Shown here piece by piece: positions 1-9,020 of a DNA stretch of 35,648 nt. Origin of the DNA: Nitrosomonadales bacterium (lineage in GTDB: Bacteria; Pseudomonadota; Gammaproteobacteria; Burkholderiales; Gallionellaceae). The translations under genes and the position numbers were made by a program. The stretch's first letter is position 1; each line of letters begins with the position of its first letter. The stretch lies in contig JACPYR010000090.1 in the NCBI GenBank assembly GCA_016195965.1, positions 1-35,648 of the forward strand. The letters are read 5' to 3'. Under the pieces are notes generated by a model, which saw only the letters and a list, made by a program, of their open reading frames with translations, searched no databases and had not been told where the DNA came from.

Positions 1-1
1 T

Positions 2-137
2 AACTTCTCCAGTGGGAGCGGCTTTAGCCGCGATTGGTCGCTCGAGTTTACTGTCCGCATCGCGGCTAAAGCCGCTCGCACAAAGGACTTGCTCGATAAC
101 TCCATTATGTTTAATCAACAGTGCAGCGCTACACTAG
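2..137. repeat. Dispersed REP-type repeat, copy 1
   Basis: Two inverted REP-like units (12-34 and 59-81, core GCGGCTTTAGCCGC) are followed by a unique tail running to about 137. The same unit plus tail recurs in direct orientation at 26906-27273, where it is interrupted by two insertions. Each REP core is itself palindromic, so the pair can fold as one long hairpin. REP units of the form GTGGGAGCGG...CCGCGAT are common in gamma- and betaproteobacteria. The repeat may begin upstream of the window. Confidence 0.85.
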
Positions 138-187
138 GATTGTTGCGGGGATGGAGGCGGATCATTATTGGAAAAAAGGATAGAAAA

Positions 188-919
188 GTGGCAACGCTGT
201 TGAGTGGCAGCAAGCTGGCGCTGGGCATGGCGATCTCCGTGCTGGTGCATCTGTGCGCATTTTTTGCGCTGGCGGCATTGCTGCAATTTCATATCAGCCC
301 GCCTGTGGAACCGGGCAAGCTTGAAGTCAGGCTGGCGCCGTCTTTGCCTCCTCCCCTTCCCGCCAAGCCGGTCAAGCCGTTGCTTGCCACTCATGCATCT
401 GCACCATTTGCTGTTGCGCCAACCTCATCTGCTGCGGCGGAGGTGACGGGTGTGGCGTTTCCAGCCGCGGTCGCGACAGCGTGGTCGGGAGCAAATGGTG
501 CAAGCAATTCGCCGTTTGGCGCGCATTCATTTCGGCAAGATGCCGCGCCCTATCAACGGGCGATGGAAGAGCAAACCAGGCAGCGGAGCGAACAACAGGC
601 GCAACTCATGATGTTGCAGTTGCAACAATTGCTGGCCCAGCGGCTGGACGTTCATCCCGTCGAGACGGGGAGGTGCATGCTCGCCGAGTCTGCCGAAGGG
701 GCAAGCCATAAGATGAGTTGTGATTCGCCGGCACTGGATGAGGTGTTGTCCAAAGACGGGAAAATGGTGGCGGAGATGCTGATCGCGTTACGCGGGATGG
801 GACACATGCTTAAAGGTTTTTCGGCAGAGCTGCGGCAGGAAAAACCGGCCATCATGTTGATCTACGATGAGCCGTCAATCCGGCCCAGCAGCGAGCCCAC
901 CGGGGTTGGCGCGCAATAG
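188..919 (+). CDS. Membrane-anchored protein with TonB-like N-terminus, function unknown
   Basis: This protein of about 243 residues starts at GTG 188, chosen because an AAAAGGA Shine-Dalgarno-like sequence lies 7 bases upstream. The frame stays open back to 89, but that stretch lies in the dispersed repeat. A single hydrophobic helix near residues 14-34 is followed by a Pro/Ala-rich segment with VEPGKLEVRL and PPPLPAKP, the layout of the TonB/TolA N-terminal anchor and periplasmic spacer. A Gln-rich stretch (SEQQAQLMMLQLQQLL) follows. The last 90 residues contain two cysteines (GRCML, KMSCDS) and no recognisable TonB C-terminal domain. It converges on the methyltransferase gene ending at 939. 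I infer a periplasm-facing anchored protein but cannot name a partner. Confidence 0.7.
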   Translation: MATLLSGSKLALGMAISVLVHLCAFFALAALLQFHISPPVEPGKLEVRLAPSLPPPLPAKPVKPLLATHASAPFAVAPTSSAAAEVTGVAFPAAVATAWSGANGASNSPFGAHSFRQDAAPYQRAMEEQTRQRSEQQAQLMMLQLQQLLAQRLDVHPVETGRCMLAESAEGASHKMSCDSPALDEVLSKDGKMVAEMLIALRGMGHMLKGFSAELRQEKPAIMLIYDEPSIRPSSEPTGVGAQ

Positions 920-938
920 GTCCGCAAGCGCTACGGAT

Positions 939-1613
939 TCATTTGCTCATCTGGACATAGTATTGCGCGCCGAGCGGCAGGCGTTTCAGCCAGGGCTCCA
1001 GGCCGCGCAGAAAAGCCAGCGGGCGGGGGAAGAACAGCGTATAGCCATGCTGCTCGGAACGGAAGCCAGCCTGTCTGGACAATGCCAGCGCAGTTTTCAG
1101 ACCGAGCATTTCCGCATCGGCATCGAACGGGCAGCGCTCGAATATCCAGCGCGTCATGGGGTTGAGCGGGTTGTGTTCAAACAGGAACATTTGTCCATGG
1201 TCGGCCAGCGCATCGCGGCACTGGGTGAGCGCATGCTGGCGTTGATCGAGGGGAATGTGATGGAAGACATTCGCGGCGACGATAGCATCGAATTGTGTTC
1301 CGGCTAATGCGTTCCAGTCCGCAACTAACTTTGCGCGCGGGGTACGTAGTGCCGCGATCTGCAGCGAGGCCGGCGATACGTCATAACCCCACAGCTCCGC
1401 ATCGGGGAAATACTGGTCCAGATAAGGCAGGCTGCGTCCCGCGCCGCAGCCGAAATCCAGGATGCGGGCTGATTTTTTGTCGCCTAGGCGCGCCGCCATC
1501 AGGGCGATCTTGTATTCGGCAAAATAACTGTCCTCGTTCAGCCCTTCGGGAATCGCTTCACCCAGCACCCGGTCGTATCGTGCGGCGTATTGGTCGAACT
1601 CAGGCTTGTTCAT
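939..1613 (-). CDS. Class I SAM-dependent methyltransferase
   Basis: This 224-residue protein has the class I methyltransferase motif I ILDFGCGAGRSLPYL near residue 50, an acidic end of beta-2 (LWGYDVSP) and motif IV-like DAIVAANVFHHI. It resembles the small soluble methyltransferases found beside glycosyltransferases in polysaccharide loci. Its start overlaps the end of the upstream glycosyltransferase gene (1600-2571) by 14 bases, so the two are almost certainly co-transcribed and translationally coupled. The likely substrate is a sugar or lipid-linked glycan, but the sequence does not fix it. Confidence 0.88.
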   Translation of the reverse strand: MNKPEFDQYAARYDRVLGEAIPEGLNEDSYFAEYKIALMAARLGDKKSARILDFGCGAGRSLPYLDQYFPDAELWGYDVSPASLQIAALRTPRAKLVADWNALAGTQFDAIVAANVFHHIPLDQRQHALTQCRDALADHGQMFLFEHNPLNPMTRWIFERCPFDADAEMLGLKTALALSRQAGFRSEQHGYTLFFPRPLAFLRGLEPWLKRLPLGAQYYVQMSK

Positions 1614-2571
1614 GGCGTGGCGACGGCCAGGTCGTGCCGCCGACGACGAATTGCGGTTTGCGGTTCAGTTTCAGATAAGTGCGGCCCAGGTATTCGCCCA
1701 TCACGCCTATGCACAGTGTCTGGATGCCACCGATGAATAAGATCGTGGCGATCAGGGACGCCCATCCGGCGGTTATGTCGGGGTGCAGGAATTTTTGCAC
1801 CAGCACGACAACGATCAAGATCGAGCTGATTGCCGCGAGTGCGAAGCCTGTATAGGTCGCGAGACGCAGCGGCAATACCGAGAAACTGGTGGCCATTTTC
1901 ATCCACAACGAGACCGAACGGCGAAGGTTGTAATTGCCTTCCCCATCTTGGCGTTCCTGATGTTCGATGTTTATCGTGGTGATGGAACGTGTCACGTCAA
2001 GGATAAGTCCATCAACGTAGGCATAGGGGCCGTCGTACTGGATGATCTCTTGGGCGATCTCCTTGCGCAAACCTTTAAATGAAGAAAGGTAAAGCCCTTT
2101 CGGTTTGCCTAACAAACGGGTGGCTACCCAGTCATTGAATTGGCTGCCCAGTTTTTTCCATGCGGCGTGTTGGCGATTTAGGTAGTTGGTATAGCAAACG
2201 TCATAGCCTGCTCTTAGCGCGCGTACCATGTCGCCGATCGCATGCGGCGGGTGCTGCAGGTCGTCGTCCATCAGGACGATGAAATCGCCGCTCACATAAT
2301 GCAGCCCGGCCATGATCGTGTTGTGCTGGCCGAAGTTGCGGCGCAGCGAAATGCCTTTGATGAAGCCGTGTTGCTGGGCCAGCGAACGGATCACTTGCCA
2401 GCTGTTGTCGGGACTCGCGTCGTTGACCAGCAGCAATTCGAACTTGTCGATCAGCCCTTCCTTGAGCATCTCGGCCTGGATCTGCTCGACCAGTTTGGGC
2501 AATATCTGAGCGCTGCGATAAACCGGCACGACTATGGACAGGGTGCAAGCCGGATCAGTCAATTTTTTCAT
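1600..2571 (-). CDS. GtrB-like family 2 glycosyltransferase (polyprenyl-phosphate sugar synthase type)
   Basis: This 323-residue protein has an N-terminal GT-A fold with IVVPVYRS, VNDASPDNSW and the metal-binding DDDLQHPP near residue 100. Two C-terminal transmembrane helices (FALAAISSILIVVVLVQ and IATILFIGGIQTLCIGVMG) end in the conserved GEYLGRTYLK segment. This is the architecture of GtrB/ArnC/DPM1-type enzymes, which move a sugar from a nucleotide donor to undecaprenyl phosphate on the cytoplasmic face. It is the first gene of a two-gene operon with the methyltransferase. A divergent GT-C-like membrane protein follows on the other strand. The donor sugar is unknown. Confidence 0.9.
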   Translation of the reverse strand: MKKLTDPACTLSIVVPVYRSAQILPKLVEQIQAEMLKEGLIDKFELLLVNDASPDNSWQVIRSLAQQHGFIKGISLRRNFGQHNTIMAGLHYVSGDFIVLMDDDLQHPPHAIGDMVRALRAGYDVCYTNYLNRQHAAWKKLGSQFNDWVATRLLGKPKGLYLSSFKGLRKEIAQEIIQYDGPYAYVDGLILDVTRSITTINIEHQERQDGEGNYNLRRSVSLWMKMATSFSVLPLRLATYTGFALAAISSILIVVVLVQKFLHPDITAGWASLIATILFIGGIQTLCIGVMGEYLGRTYLKLNRKPQFVVGGTTWPSPRHEQA

Positions 2572-2792
2572 AATATTTGCCTAGTGCTTGTTCGAGTAGG
2601 TTCCCGCTGAATTTTACGGGGGTAGGGCGCATGAAATTGGAAATGGGGTTGCATTGGTATGGCGGTGAGTAATCCTGATTGCTGGCATTCTGCCAGAAAT
2701 CGGGGGGAATTTTTCGATAAATGTTTGGTACGGCATGGCGTTCGGCGGCGTATGCTTTTATCATGTGCGCAAACCATTTTAAATACGTTTTC

Positions 2793-4244
2793 ATGAACGA
2801 ACGCAAGCACTTTGAATATCTGGCATTGGCGGTATTGCTCACCACATTTTTTGGCTACTTCGCGGTCAGGGTGTGGGATATCGATTTCTGGTGGCATATT
2901 GCTACCGGCAAGGCCATCCTGGAAAGCGGCGCAATCCCTGGTGTAGATCCGTTCGGTGTTTACGATGCCAACAACGTGTGGGGGCAGACCATACTGAAAA
3001 GCCAGTGGCTGGGGCAAGTGCTGCTGTATTCCATTTATCGCTGGTTCGATATCGACGGCGTCATTCTCTTTCGTGCCGGGGTGCTGACACTTTGCCTGGC
3101 GATCGTTTACCTGCGTTGCCGCCTTGCATCGACCGGCAGCCTGTATTCTTTGCCCATTATTGCTCTGTCCGGTTTGGCGATCCTGCACCATACCGGCGAG
3201 CGACCACAGCTTTTTTCATTTCTGTATTTGTCGCTGATCTTTCTGCTGTTCGACGGATATTCGCGCACCGGCAAGCGCTGGTTGCTATACGGCATCCCGC
3301 TGGTGATGCTGATGTGGAGCAACACGCATGGCGGTGCGGTGCTGGGCGAGGTGGAGATAGGCTTGTTCGGTATGGGATATATGCTCGAACAACGCTGGTC
3401 TACCGGGCGATTCGATACGCCTGAGAATCGGCGCATGGCGTTGGTGGTGATGTTAAGCGCAATCGTGCTGGTGCTGGCGCCCAACGGCTTTACCACCTTC
3501 AAGCATATCATCGCGCTGGAAAGCAATCCGATACGCGGCATTACATCGGAGTACGCCAGCGCCTGGTCGTTATGGCCGGCCACGCTTTATTATTGGATAT
3601 TCATCGGCGCGACCTTGCTGTCCTTGCCCGGTTTTGTTAACAAGACTTATTTGAAGCAAGGTGGCGTGGTGGTGGCGATAGGGGTGATCAGCGTAACCGG
3701 CTTCCGTTACATCCCGTTGTTTATCCTGATGGCGGCGCCTTATGTGGCGGCCAGTCTGAGCCGCATGCTGGCTCGCGTCAAAGCGCAGGCGACGATGGTT
3801 AATCTGGCTGTCTTGCTGGTTGCGTCGGGATGTCTGGCATATGGCGTTCAGCAGAAGAAAGTGTTTCAACTCGGCGTGCAACAGCAGCGATTCCCATCCG
3901 GGGCGGTGGCTTTCATCGAGGCCAACAAGCTGGGCGGCAGGATGTTCAATACGATGAATTGGGGCGGTTATCTGATCTGGAATTTGCCGGGCAAGGTGAC
4001 CCCGTTTGTCGATGGCAGGATGCTGGACCCCACCCGTATCGTGCCCTACACCCATATACTGTGGGTGACGCCGGAAGGGCGGCAATTTTTCGAGCAGGGT
4101 AATTTCAATTTGGCGCTGGTGCCCTACGGTAATGCATACAGCGGCGAGCGCTATCCGCTGGTGGATTATTTGCTACACCATCCAGATTGGCAGCCGGTTT
4201 ACCAGGATGAGATGGGTTATCTGTTTGCCAGGCGCGCGCCATAA
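2793..4244 (+). CDS. Polytopic GT-C-like membrane protein
   Basis: This integral membrane protein of about 483 residues has roughly ten to twelve hydrophobic helices. An early periplasmic-loop motif, WDIDFWWHIATGKAI followed by IPGVDPF, is typical of GT-C glycosyltransferase-like proteins, in which acidic residues in the first loop contact a polyprenyl-phosphate sugar. NTHGGAVLGE lies further in. The C-terminal soluble segment (FNTMNWGGYLIW, PFVDGR) also occurs in such families. I place the start at ATG 2793 (MNERKHFEYL), just before the first helix. In-frame ATGs at 2721 and 2763 are possible, and none has a convincing Shine-Dalgarno sequence. The last 60 bases of the gene are duplicated exactly at 6075-6139. 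Confidence 0.8.
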   Translation: MNERKHFEYLALAVLLTTFFGYFAVRVWDIDFWWHIATGKAILESGAIPGVDPFGVYDANNVWGQTILKSQWLGQVLLYSIYRWFDIDGVILFRAGVLTLCLAIVYLRCRLASTGSLYSLPIIALSGLAILHHTGERPQLFSFLYLSLIFLLFDGYSRTGKRWLLYGIPLVMLMWSNTHGGAVLGEVEIGLFGMGYMLEQRWSTGRFDTPENRRMALVVMLSAIVLVLAPNGFTTFKHIIALESNPIRGITSEYASAWSLWPATLYYWIFIGATLLSLPGFVNKTYLKQGGVVVAIGVISVTGFRYIPLFILMAAPYVAASLSRMLARVKAQATMVNLAVLLVASGCLAYGVQQKKVFQLGVQQQRFPSGAVAFIEANKLGGRMFNTMNWGGYLIWNLPGKVTPFVDGRMLDPTRIVPYTHILWVTPEGRQFFEQGNFNLALVPYGNAYSGERYPLVDYLLHHPDWQPVYQDEMGYLFARRAP

Positions 4245-4249
4245 CGATG
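4185..4249. repeat. 65-bp perfect direct repeat, copy 1 (3' end of the GT-C-like gene)
   Basis: The 65 bases at 4185-4249 are identical to 6075-6139. Here they include the last 60 coding bases and stop codon of the gene at 2793-4244. The two copies are exactly 1890 bases apart and flank the frameshifted membrane-protein gene at 4289-5900. Confidence 0.97.
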
Positions 4250-4288
4250 TCGTTCAGGTGTTCAGGTAAGCTCAAAAGTTTAATATTT

Positions 4289-5900
4289 TTACTCGCCTGT
4301 CGCACACCGAATCTGCTGAACCGCTAGCCCCGCAGCTAAATAGGTTGTCATTCCTCGCAGTTGTCTTTTCAAGCGTTCACCGCAGTACATGCGCAATAAC
4401 TCGAGTTGTTTGGGTACCAATATGATTGCGACTCCTGCTTCTGTTTGCAGACGCTGAATCATGCCACGACCAGCCTTTTGTTCGGTGTTAGCCACTGAAA
4501 AAGGAGCGTGAGTAAAGGTGTCTAGTCCGTAGAAAACAAGTTTGCGGGAATTGGGATCATTGGCTAATACCGGGAAGGCGGACTCGAATGAAATCCCTCT
4601 TCCCCCCCCAGCTGATGATAGGCCCGGAGGGCAAGCCACGAATGTCATTCTGGACTGCTTGCATTCTTTGTTTAGTCAAAAATGCATGGGGTATAAGCAC
4701 ATAGGCATTTCCAGCACATGCTACAAAGAGCGTAAGTGTCACTAGCCATCGCCGAGCGCTGTGATTTGCCAGTCCCAGCATTATAGGTGTGACGAGCAAT
4801 AGGCTCATTAGAGGTATATAAACCCGTACTATGCCGGGCCGACCCAAAATTCCCATTGCGAATAAGGCGGCAAAGCAAAGTAGCCAGGCAAGTGCCAGCG
4901 ACCATCGAGGGGTCAAGACAAAGAGAAGTAGCGCTGACAAAACTAGTGGCAGTAACATCGGATCGAATAGTGCTTTAATTGCCTCAAAACCGGATTGAAT
5001 ACTCCCTTCCTGTGCAGGAAGGGGGCCGAGTTCGGTCAGCATCGCATTCAGGGGTTTGGGACTGGCAATCTGTGGGTCATCGAAAAAATAACTTACAATC
5101 AAATTAATATCGTTCTGAGAGTAGCCATGGTTAGCCGTGATCTCCGGATGTTGCTTGAGAAGCTCGCCTGCTCCATAGTCGGTGTAGGGTATCCGGGCTG
5201 AGTTCAGTTCCTTAAAGTGCTGCCATTCCGGCCCGCTGTATGTCCAGCGATCGAAAGCCGCTGCCAAGGCAATTGCCCCACTGAGCAACAAGAATGCGAT
5301 TTGCATTTGCCGCCGCTCCCGCAGTGCGCGCCACGGCAATAAGGGCAGAGCCACTCCCAGCACCAGCAGAAACTCTTCATGGCGTATCAGGTAAGCGAAG
5401 AACGCAAGCAGGCAGGCAATCACCAGATTACCCATCCCCCCAAATCGGGCATGCACTTGCCATCCGATGACGGCAGCGACGGTTAATAGTCCGGCATTAA
5501 CCGTGAACTGTGGAGTCAGTGTTGGTTGTGCAATCAGCAAGGCAACGGCAAGCAAGCAGAGGAGGTATCCCGCCCCCAGTCGCAGCAGGAAATACAGCAT
5601 CGCCCACCCGAACACCAGTAAAACGGCCATCGTGGCGAGAGAATAGCCCAACACGCCATTGATGGTCGGAATGGCGCGCACCAGGTAACCCCACAGTACA
5701 TTGGAAAAAATCAGCTGTGGTGATCCATATGCGGCGAGCCCATAGCCGTGGGCAATCATCGACATGACCGCATCGTCGTTGGTCATCCAGTGTGGCTCAA
5801 ATGCAAGGCAGAGCGAGACGATAAGGGTCGCTGCCAACAAGAATGCGGTCAAGCCTGGACGATTTCTTATGGTCTGCAGAAATATGGAAATGTTACTCAT
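4289..5900 (-). pseudogene. Frameshifted GT-C-like membrane protein (paralogue of 7425-9020)
   Basis: The intact reading would be about 536 residues, matching the 531-residue paralogue at 7425-9020 throughout. Shared segments include TNDDA/TNDDI, MSMIAHGYG and SNVLWGYLVRAIP near the N-terminus and SGRGI/AGRGM with YCRE/YCGE near the C-terminus. The start is ATG 5900. The frame breaks in a run of eight G (minus strand; C run 4602-4609) just after IISW, where the protein would stop at 4557. The missing C-terminus (FPVLANDPNSRKLVFYGLD onward) continues to 4289 in the next frame. This could be real decay, slipped-strand phase variation or a sequencing error in the homopolymer. Because the downstream part is uneroded, the break looks recent. 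The 65-bp direct repeats on both sides point to acquisition by duplication. Confidence 0.85.
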
Positions 5901-6074
5901 GGCTAGCTGCGGCCCCGACAAATCTTACTGGAACCTTGTTAAGGATGGCGTGCATGAGAGATATATCTGTGGGAATTTCTTGAGTGCAATGCAGAACCAA
6001 TTGGACTGTGGTATTTTGCCAGAAATCCGAGAATTTTTCCGATAAGCCTAAACTCACCTGTTACCCCGTTACTT

Positions 6075-6139
6075 GATTGGCAGCCGGTTTACCAGGATGA
6101 GATGGGTTATCTGTTTGCCAGGCGCGCGCCATAACGATG
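6075..6139. repeat. 65-bp perfect direct repeat, copy 2 (orphan 3' gene end)
   Basis: This is an exact copy of 4185-4249 without the rest of the donor gene upstream. It marks one edge of the inserted or duplicated 1.9 kb segment. Confidence 0.97.
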
Positions 6140-6174
6140 GCTTTTTCCATATCCATCCTGTGGAGGATCGCATC

Positions 6175-6237
6175 GTGGGAACGGCTTTGGCCGCGACACT
6201 CAACAGCATAAGCAATCGCGGCTGAAGCCGCTCCCAC
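6175..6237. repeat. REP pair downstream of wecE
   Basis: Two inverted REP-like units (GTGGGAACGGCTTTGGCCGC and its near-complement ending CCGCTCCCAC) are separated by about 18 bases and start 10 bases beyond the wecE stop codon. They are of the same family as those at 12-81 and 26916-27010. Placed here, the hairpin could stabilise the 3' end of the five-gene operon transcript, which is an inference. Confidence 0.8.
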
Positions 6238-6246
6238 CAATTTGAA

Positions 6247-7383
6247 CTATTTGAATTGAAGTGCGAGCTGCAATTGCGCGATGACCTTGTCCTGCGCTTC
6301 ATCTATGCCCACCCACAAAGGCAGCCGCAGCAAGCGATCCGATAAATTGCCGGTGTGGGGCAACTCGCCGTGGCTGCGGCCATACTGTTTGCCGGCTGGC
6401 GCGCTGTGTAGCGGCACATAGTGGAATACCGCATTCACGTTCTGTTCCTTCAGGCGCGCGATCACTTCGGTGCGCTTTTCCAGTGACTCCAGCAGGATGT
6501 AATACATGTGAGCGTTGTGCCGGCAGCCTTCCGGAATGATGGGGCGGCGCAACTTGCCGGCGGCTTCGAGCGGAGCCAATGCCTCATGGTAGCGCTGCCA
6601 GATGTCCAATCGTCTTTGGGTAATGCTCTCGGCTTCTTCCATCTGCGCCCACAGGAAGGCCGCGATCACCTCACCCGGCAGATAGGAAGAGCCGATATCC
6701 ACCCAGGTGTATTTGTCGATCTGGCCGCGGAAGAACTGGCTGCGGTTGGTGCCTTTCTCGCGGATAATTTCCGCCCGTTCGGCAAAGCGCTCATCATTGA
6801 CCAGCAAGGCGCCGCCCTCTCCCGAGATGATGTTTTTGGTTTCGTGGAATGAGTAGGCGCCGAGGTGGCCTATGGTTCCCAGCGCCTTGCCCTTGTAGCT
6901 GGACATCACCGCCTGCGCGGCATCTTCGATGACCAACAAGTTATGGCGGCGTGCGATGTCCATGATGGTGTCCATTTCGCAGGCGACTCCCGCATAATGC
7001 ACCGGCGCGATGGCCTTGGTGCGCGGCGTGATGGCGACTTCAATCAGCGTTTCATTGATGTTCAGCGTATCCGGCCTGATGTCCACAAACACCGGAACCC
7101 CGCCGCGCAGCACGAAGGCGTTGGCCGTCGAAACAAAAGTATAAGACGGCATGATGATTTCATCACCGGGCTGGATATTCGCGAGCATCGCGGCCATATC
7201 CAGCGATGCGGTGCATGAATGGGTCAGCAAGGCCTTGTGCGAGCCGGTGCGCGCTTCCAGCCAGGCATGGCATTTCTTGGTGAACATGCCATCGCCGGCG
7301 AGGTGGCCGTTGGTATGGGCCTGCGCGATATACCAGAGCTCGCGTCCGGTCATGTAGGGTTTGTTGAATGGGATGTTATTCAT
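6247..7383 (-). CDS. wecE: dTDP-4-amino-4,6-dideoxygalactose transaminase (WecE/RffA)
   Basis: This 378-residue PLP enzyme belongs to the DegT/DnrJ/EryC1 family. It converts dTDP-4-keto-6-deoxyglucose plus glutamate to dTDP-4-amino-4,6-dideoxygalactose in the cytoplasm. The sequence follows E. coli WecE closely: IPFNKPYMTGREL at the start, PSYTFVSTANAFVLRGG, PVHYAGVACEMDTI, PLP-phosphate region IEDAAQ (D154), Schiff-base lysine K183 in SFHETKN, and EKGTNRSQFFRGQIDKYTW. Its length equals the family norm. It is the last gene of the minus-strand operon, 41 bases after the GT-C-like gene. With wecD three genes upstream it completes dTDP-Fuc4NAc synthesis from dTDP-4-keto-6-deoxyglucose. Confidence 0.95.
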   Translation of the reverse strand: MNNIPFNKPYMTGRELWYIAQAHTNGHLAGDGMFTKKCHAWLEARTGSHKALLTHSCTASLDMAAMLANIQPGDEIIMPSYTFVSTANAFVLRGGVPVFVDIRPDTLNINETLIEVAITPRTKAIAPVHYAGVACEMDTIMDIARRHNLLVIEDAAQAVMSSYKGKALGTIGHLGAYSFHETKNIISGEGGALLVNDERFAERAEIIREKGTNRSQFFRGQIDKYTWVDIGSSYLPGEVIAAFLWAQMEEAESITQRRLDIWQRYHEALAPLEAAGKLRRPIIPEGCRHNAHMYYILLESLEKRTEVIARLKEQNVNAVFHYVPLHSAPAGKQYGRSHGELPHTGNLSDRLLRLPLWVGIDEAQDKVIAQLQLALQFK

Positions 7384-7424
7384 TTTTTGTCACAGCTCTA
7401 GGGTCAAGAAAATCGTCATATTGT

Positions 7425-9020
7425 TTACTCGTTCACCGCACACCGCACCTGCTGGATAGCCAGACGAAATCCCTGATGGGTCACGGTCCCGAGCAGTTGT
7501 CCGTTCATGTGTTCCCTGCAATACGTACTCAGCATTTCGAGTCTGTGCTGTGACGCCATTATCGGGATACCCGTTTCGGTTCGCAATCGTTCCAGTATGC
7601 CACGACCGGACATTTGTTCGGCATGCGCCACCGAGAAGGGCGTGTGAGTGAGTGAGTCCAGCCCATAAAATCTGATATTGCGGGAAGCGGGATCGTTGGC
7701 CAACACCGGGAAGGCCAGCACGAATAAAAAACTGTCAGCCCAACTGACGATAGGCTCCGCAGGAAGACCATGCAGATTCCGCTGAAATTGTTGCGCCCAT
7801 TGCTTGTATACCAATGAGGTGGGCATCAGCAGATAAGCGCTGCCCAGGCAGGCGATAAGCAGGGTGAATGCCGTTATCCTGCGCCGGATAGCGTGTTTGG
7901 TTTGTTCCAGCATCAACGGGGCGATCAGCAATAAGCCCATCAAGGGCACATACACACGAAAGATGGTGGGTCTACCCATGGCACCCATGACGAACAACGC
8001 GAGCAGGCAGAGCATCCAGGTAAGTGCTATCCGCCATCTGGGCATCAGGAGTAGCAGCAGAAAGGCCGACAAAGCCAACGGCAACAGCACCGGGCCGAAC
8101 AGCGCTTGCAGGGCAACGACGCCCCCCTCCTGTGCGGGGAAAGCGCCGAGCTCGGTCAACATCGTATTCAGGGGCTGAGGGTCGGCAATCCGCTGGTCGG
8201 CAAAAAACCAATCGCTGACCAGGTTGATATCGTTTTGAGTATAACCGTGGCGGGCCAATATCTCGGGGTGTTGTTCAAAATGCTTGCCGGCACGGAAGTC
8301 GATCAGGGATGTCAGGGGGGGGCGCATTTCCATCACGTACCGCCACTCTGGACCGCTGTAAGACCAGCGATCAAACGCCGCTGCCGAGGCAATCGCGGTA
8401 CCCAGCAACAGGAATGCAATCTGCATCTGCCGCCGTTCCCGCAAGGCGCGCCAGGGCAGCAAAGGCAGTGCGATGCCGAGCACCAGTAAAAATTCCTTGT
8501 CCCGAATCAGATAGCCGAAGAATGCCAGCAGGCAGGCAATCGCCAGATTGCCGCGCCCCCCGAATCGTGCATAAACCTGCCATCCGATGATGGCGGCTAC
8601 GGTCAACAGTCCGGCATTAACCGTGAATTGGGGAAGCAGGGTGGGCCGCAACAGCAGCAGGAATACGGCCAGAAAACCGAGCAGATATCCAGTGCCCAGT
8701 CGCAGCAGGAAATACAGCGTAGCCCAGCCGATCACCAGCAAAACGATCAGCATGGCAAGCGAATAGCCCAATACCCCGTTGATGGAAGGGATGGCGCGTA
8801 CCAGATAACCCCACAGTACATTGGAGTTGATGAGATTGGGGGAGCTATATGAGTTCAAGCCATAGCCATGGGCAATCATCGACATCGCAATATCGTCGTT
8901 CGTCTCCCAGAGCGGATCAAACGTAAAACAGAGTGTCGCGATGAGTGCGGCGGAAAATATAAAGGCGAGGAGCGCCGGGCGAGCTTTCAGGTGCTGCAGC
9001 AAAATGGAAAGGCTAACCAT
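7425..9020 (-). CDS. GT-C-like polytopic membrane protein of the Fuc4NAc module
   Basis: This protein of about 531 residues has ten or more hydrophobic helices. The start is ATG 9020 (MVSLSILLQHLK), whose codon overlaps the end of the upstream gtrA gene in an ATGGTTAG arrangement, so translation is coupled. Near residue 35 the first outer loop carries FDPLWETNDDIAMSMIAHGYG, with paired acidic residues as in the catalytic loop of GT-C glycosyltransferases. A periplasmic C-terminal domain of about 130 residues follows the last helix and has a cysteine pair. It is the full-length paralogue of the frameshifted gene at 4289-5900. Its position between gtrA and wecE suggests that it transfers the flipped sugar to an acceptor. 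The activity is inferred from context. Confidence 0.85.
   Translation of the reverse strand: MVSLSILLQHLKARPALLAFIFSAALIATLCFTFDPLWETNDDIAMSMIAHGYGLNSYSSPNLINSNVLWGYLVRAIPSINGVLGYSLAMLIVLLVIGWATLYFLLRLGTGYLLGFLAVFLLLLRPTLLPQFTVNAGLLTVAAIIGWQVYARFGGRGNLAIACLLAFFGYLIRDKEFLLVLGIALPLLPWRALRERRQMQIAFLLLGTAIASAAAFDRWSYSGPEWRYVMEMRPPLTSLIDFRAGKHFEQHPEILARHGYTQNDINLVSDWFFADQRIADPQPLNTMLTELGAFPAQEGGVVALQALFGPVLLPLALSAFLLLLLMPRWRIALTWMLCLLALFVMGAMGRPTIFRVYVPLMGLLLIAPLMLEQTKHAIRRRITAFTLLIACLGSAYLLMPTSLVYKQWAQQFQRNLHGLPAEPIVSWADSFLFVLAFPVLANDPASRNIRFYGLDSLTHTPFSVAHAEQMSGRGILERLRTETGIPIMASQHRLEMLSTYCREHMNGQLLGTVTHQGFRLAIQQVRCAVNE

Larger units (their letters stand above)
5901..6246. other. Gene-free stretch with duplicated fragments
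   Basis: There is no intact gene here. The minus strand of about 5925-6045 contains a degenerate coding-like fragment with the motif DFWQN, resembling 2570-2765. Positions 6075-6139 are the second copy of the 65-bp repeat. Positions 6175-6237 are a REP pair. The mosaic looks like leftovers of one or more duplication and deletion events. Confidence 0.6.
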
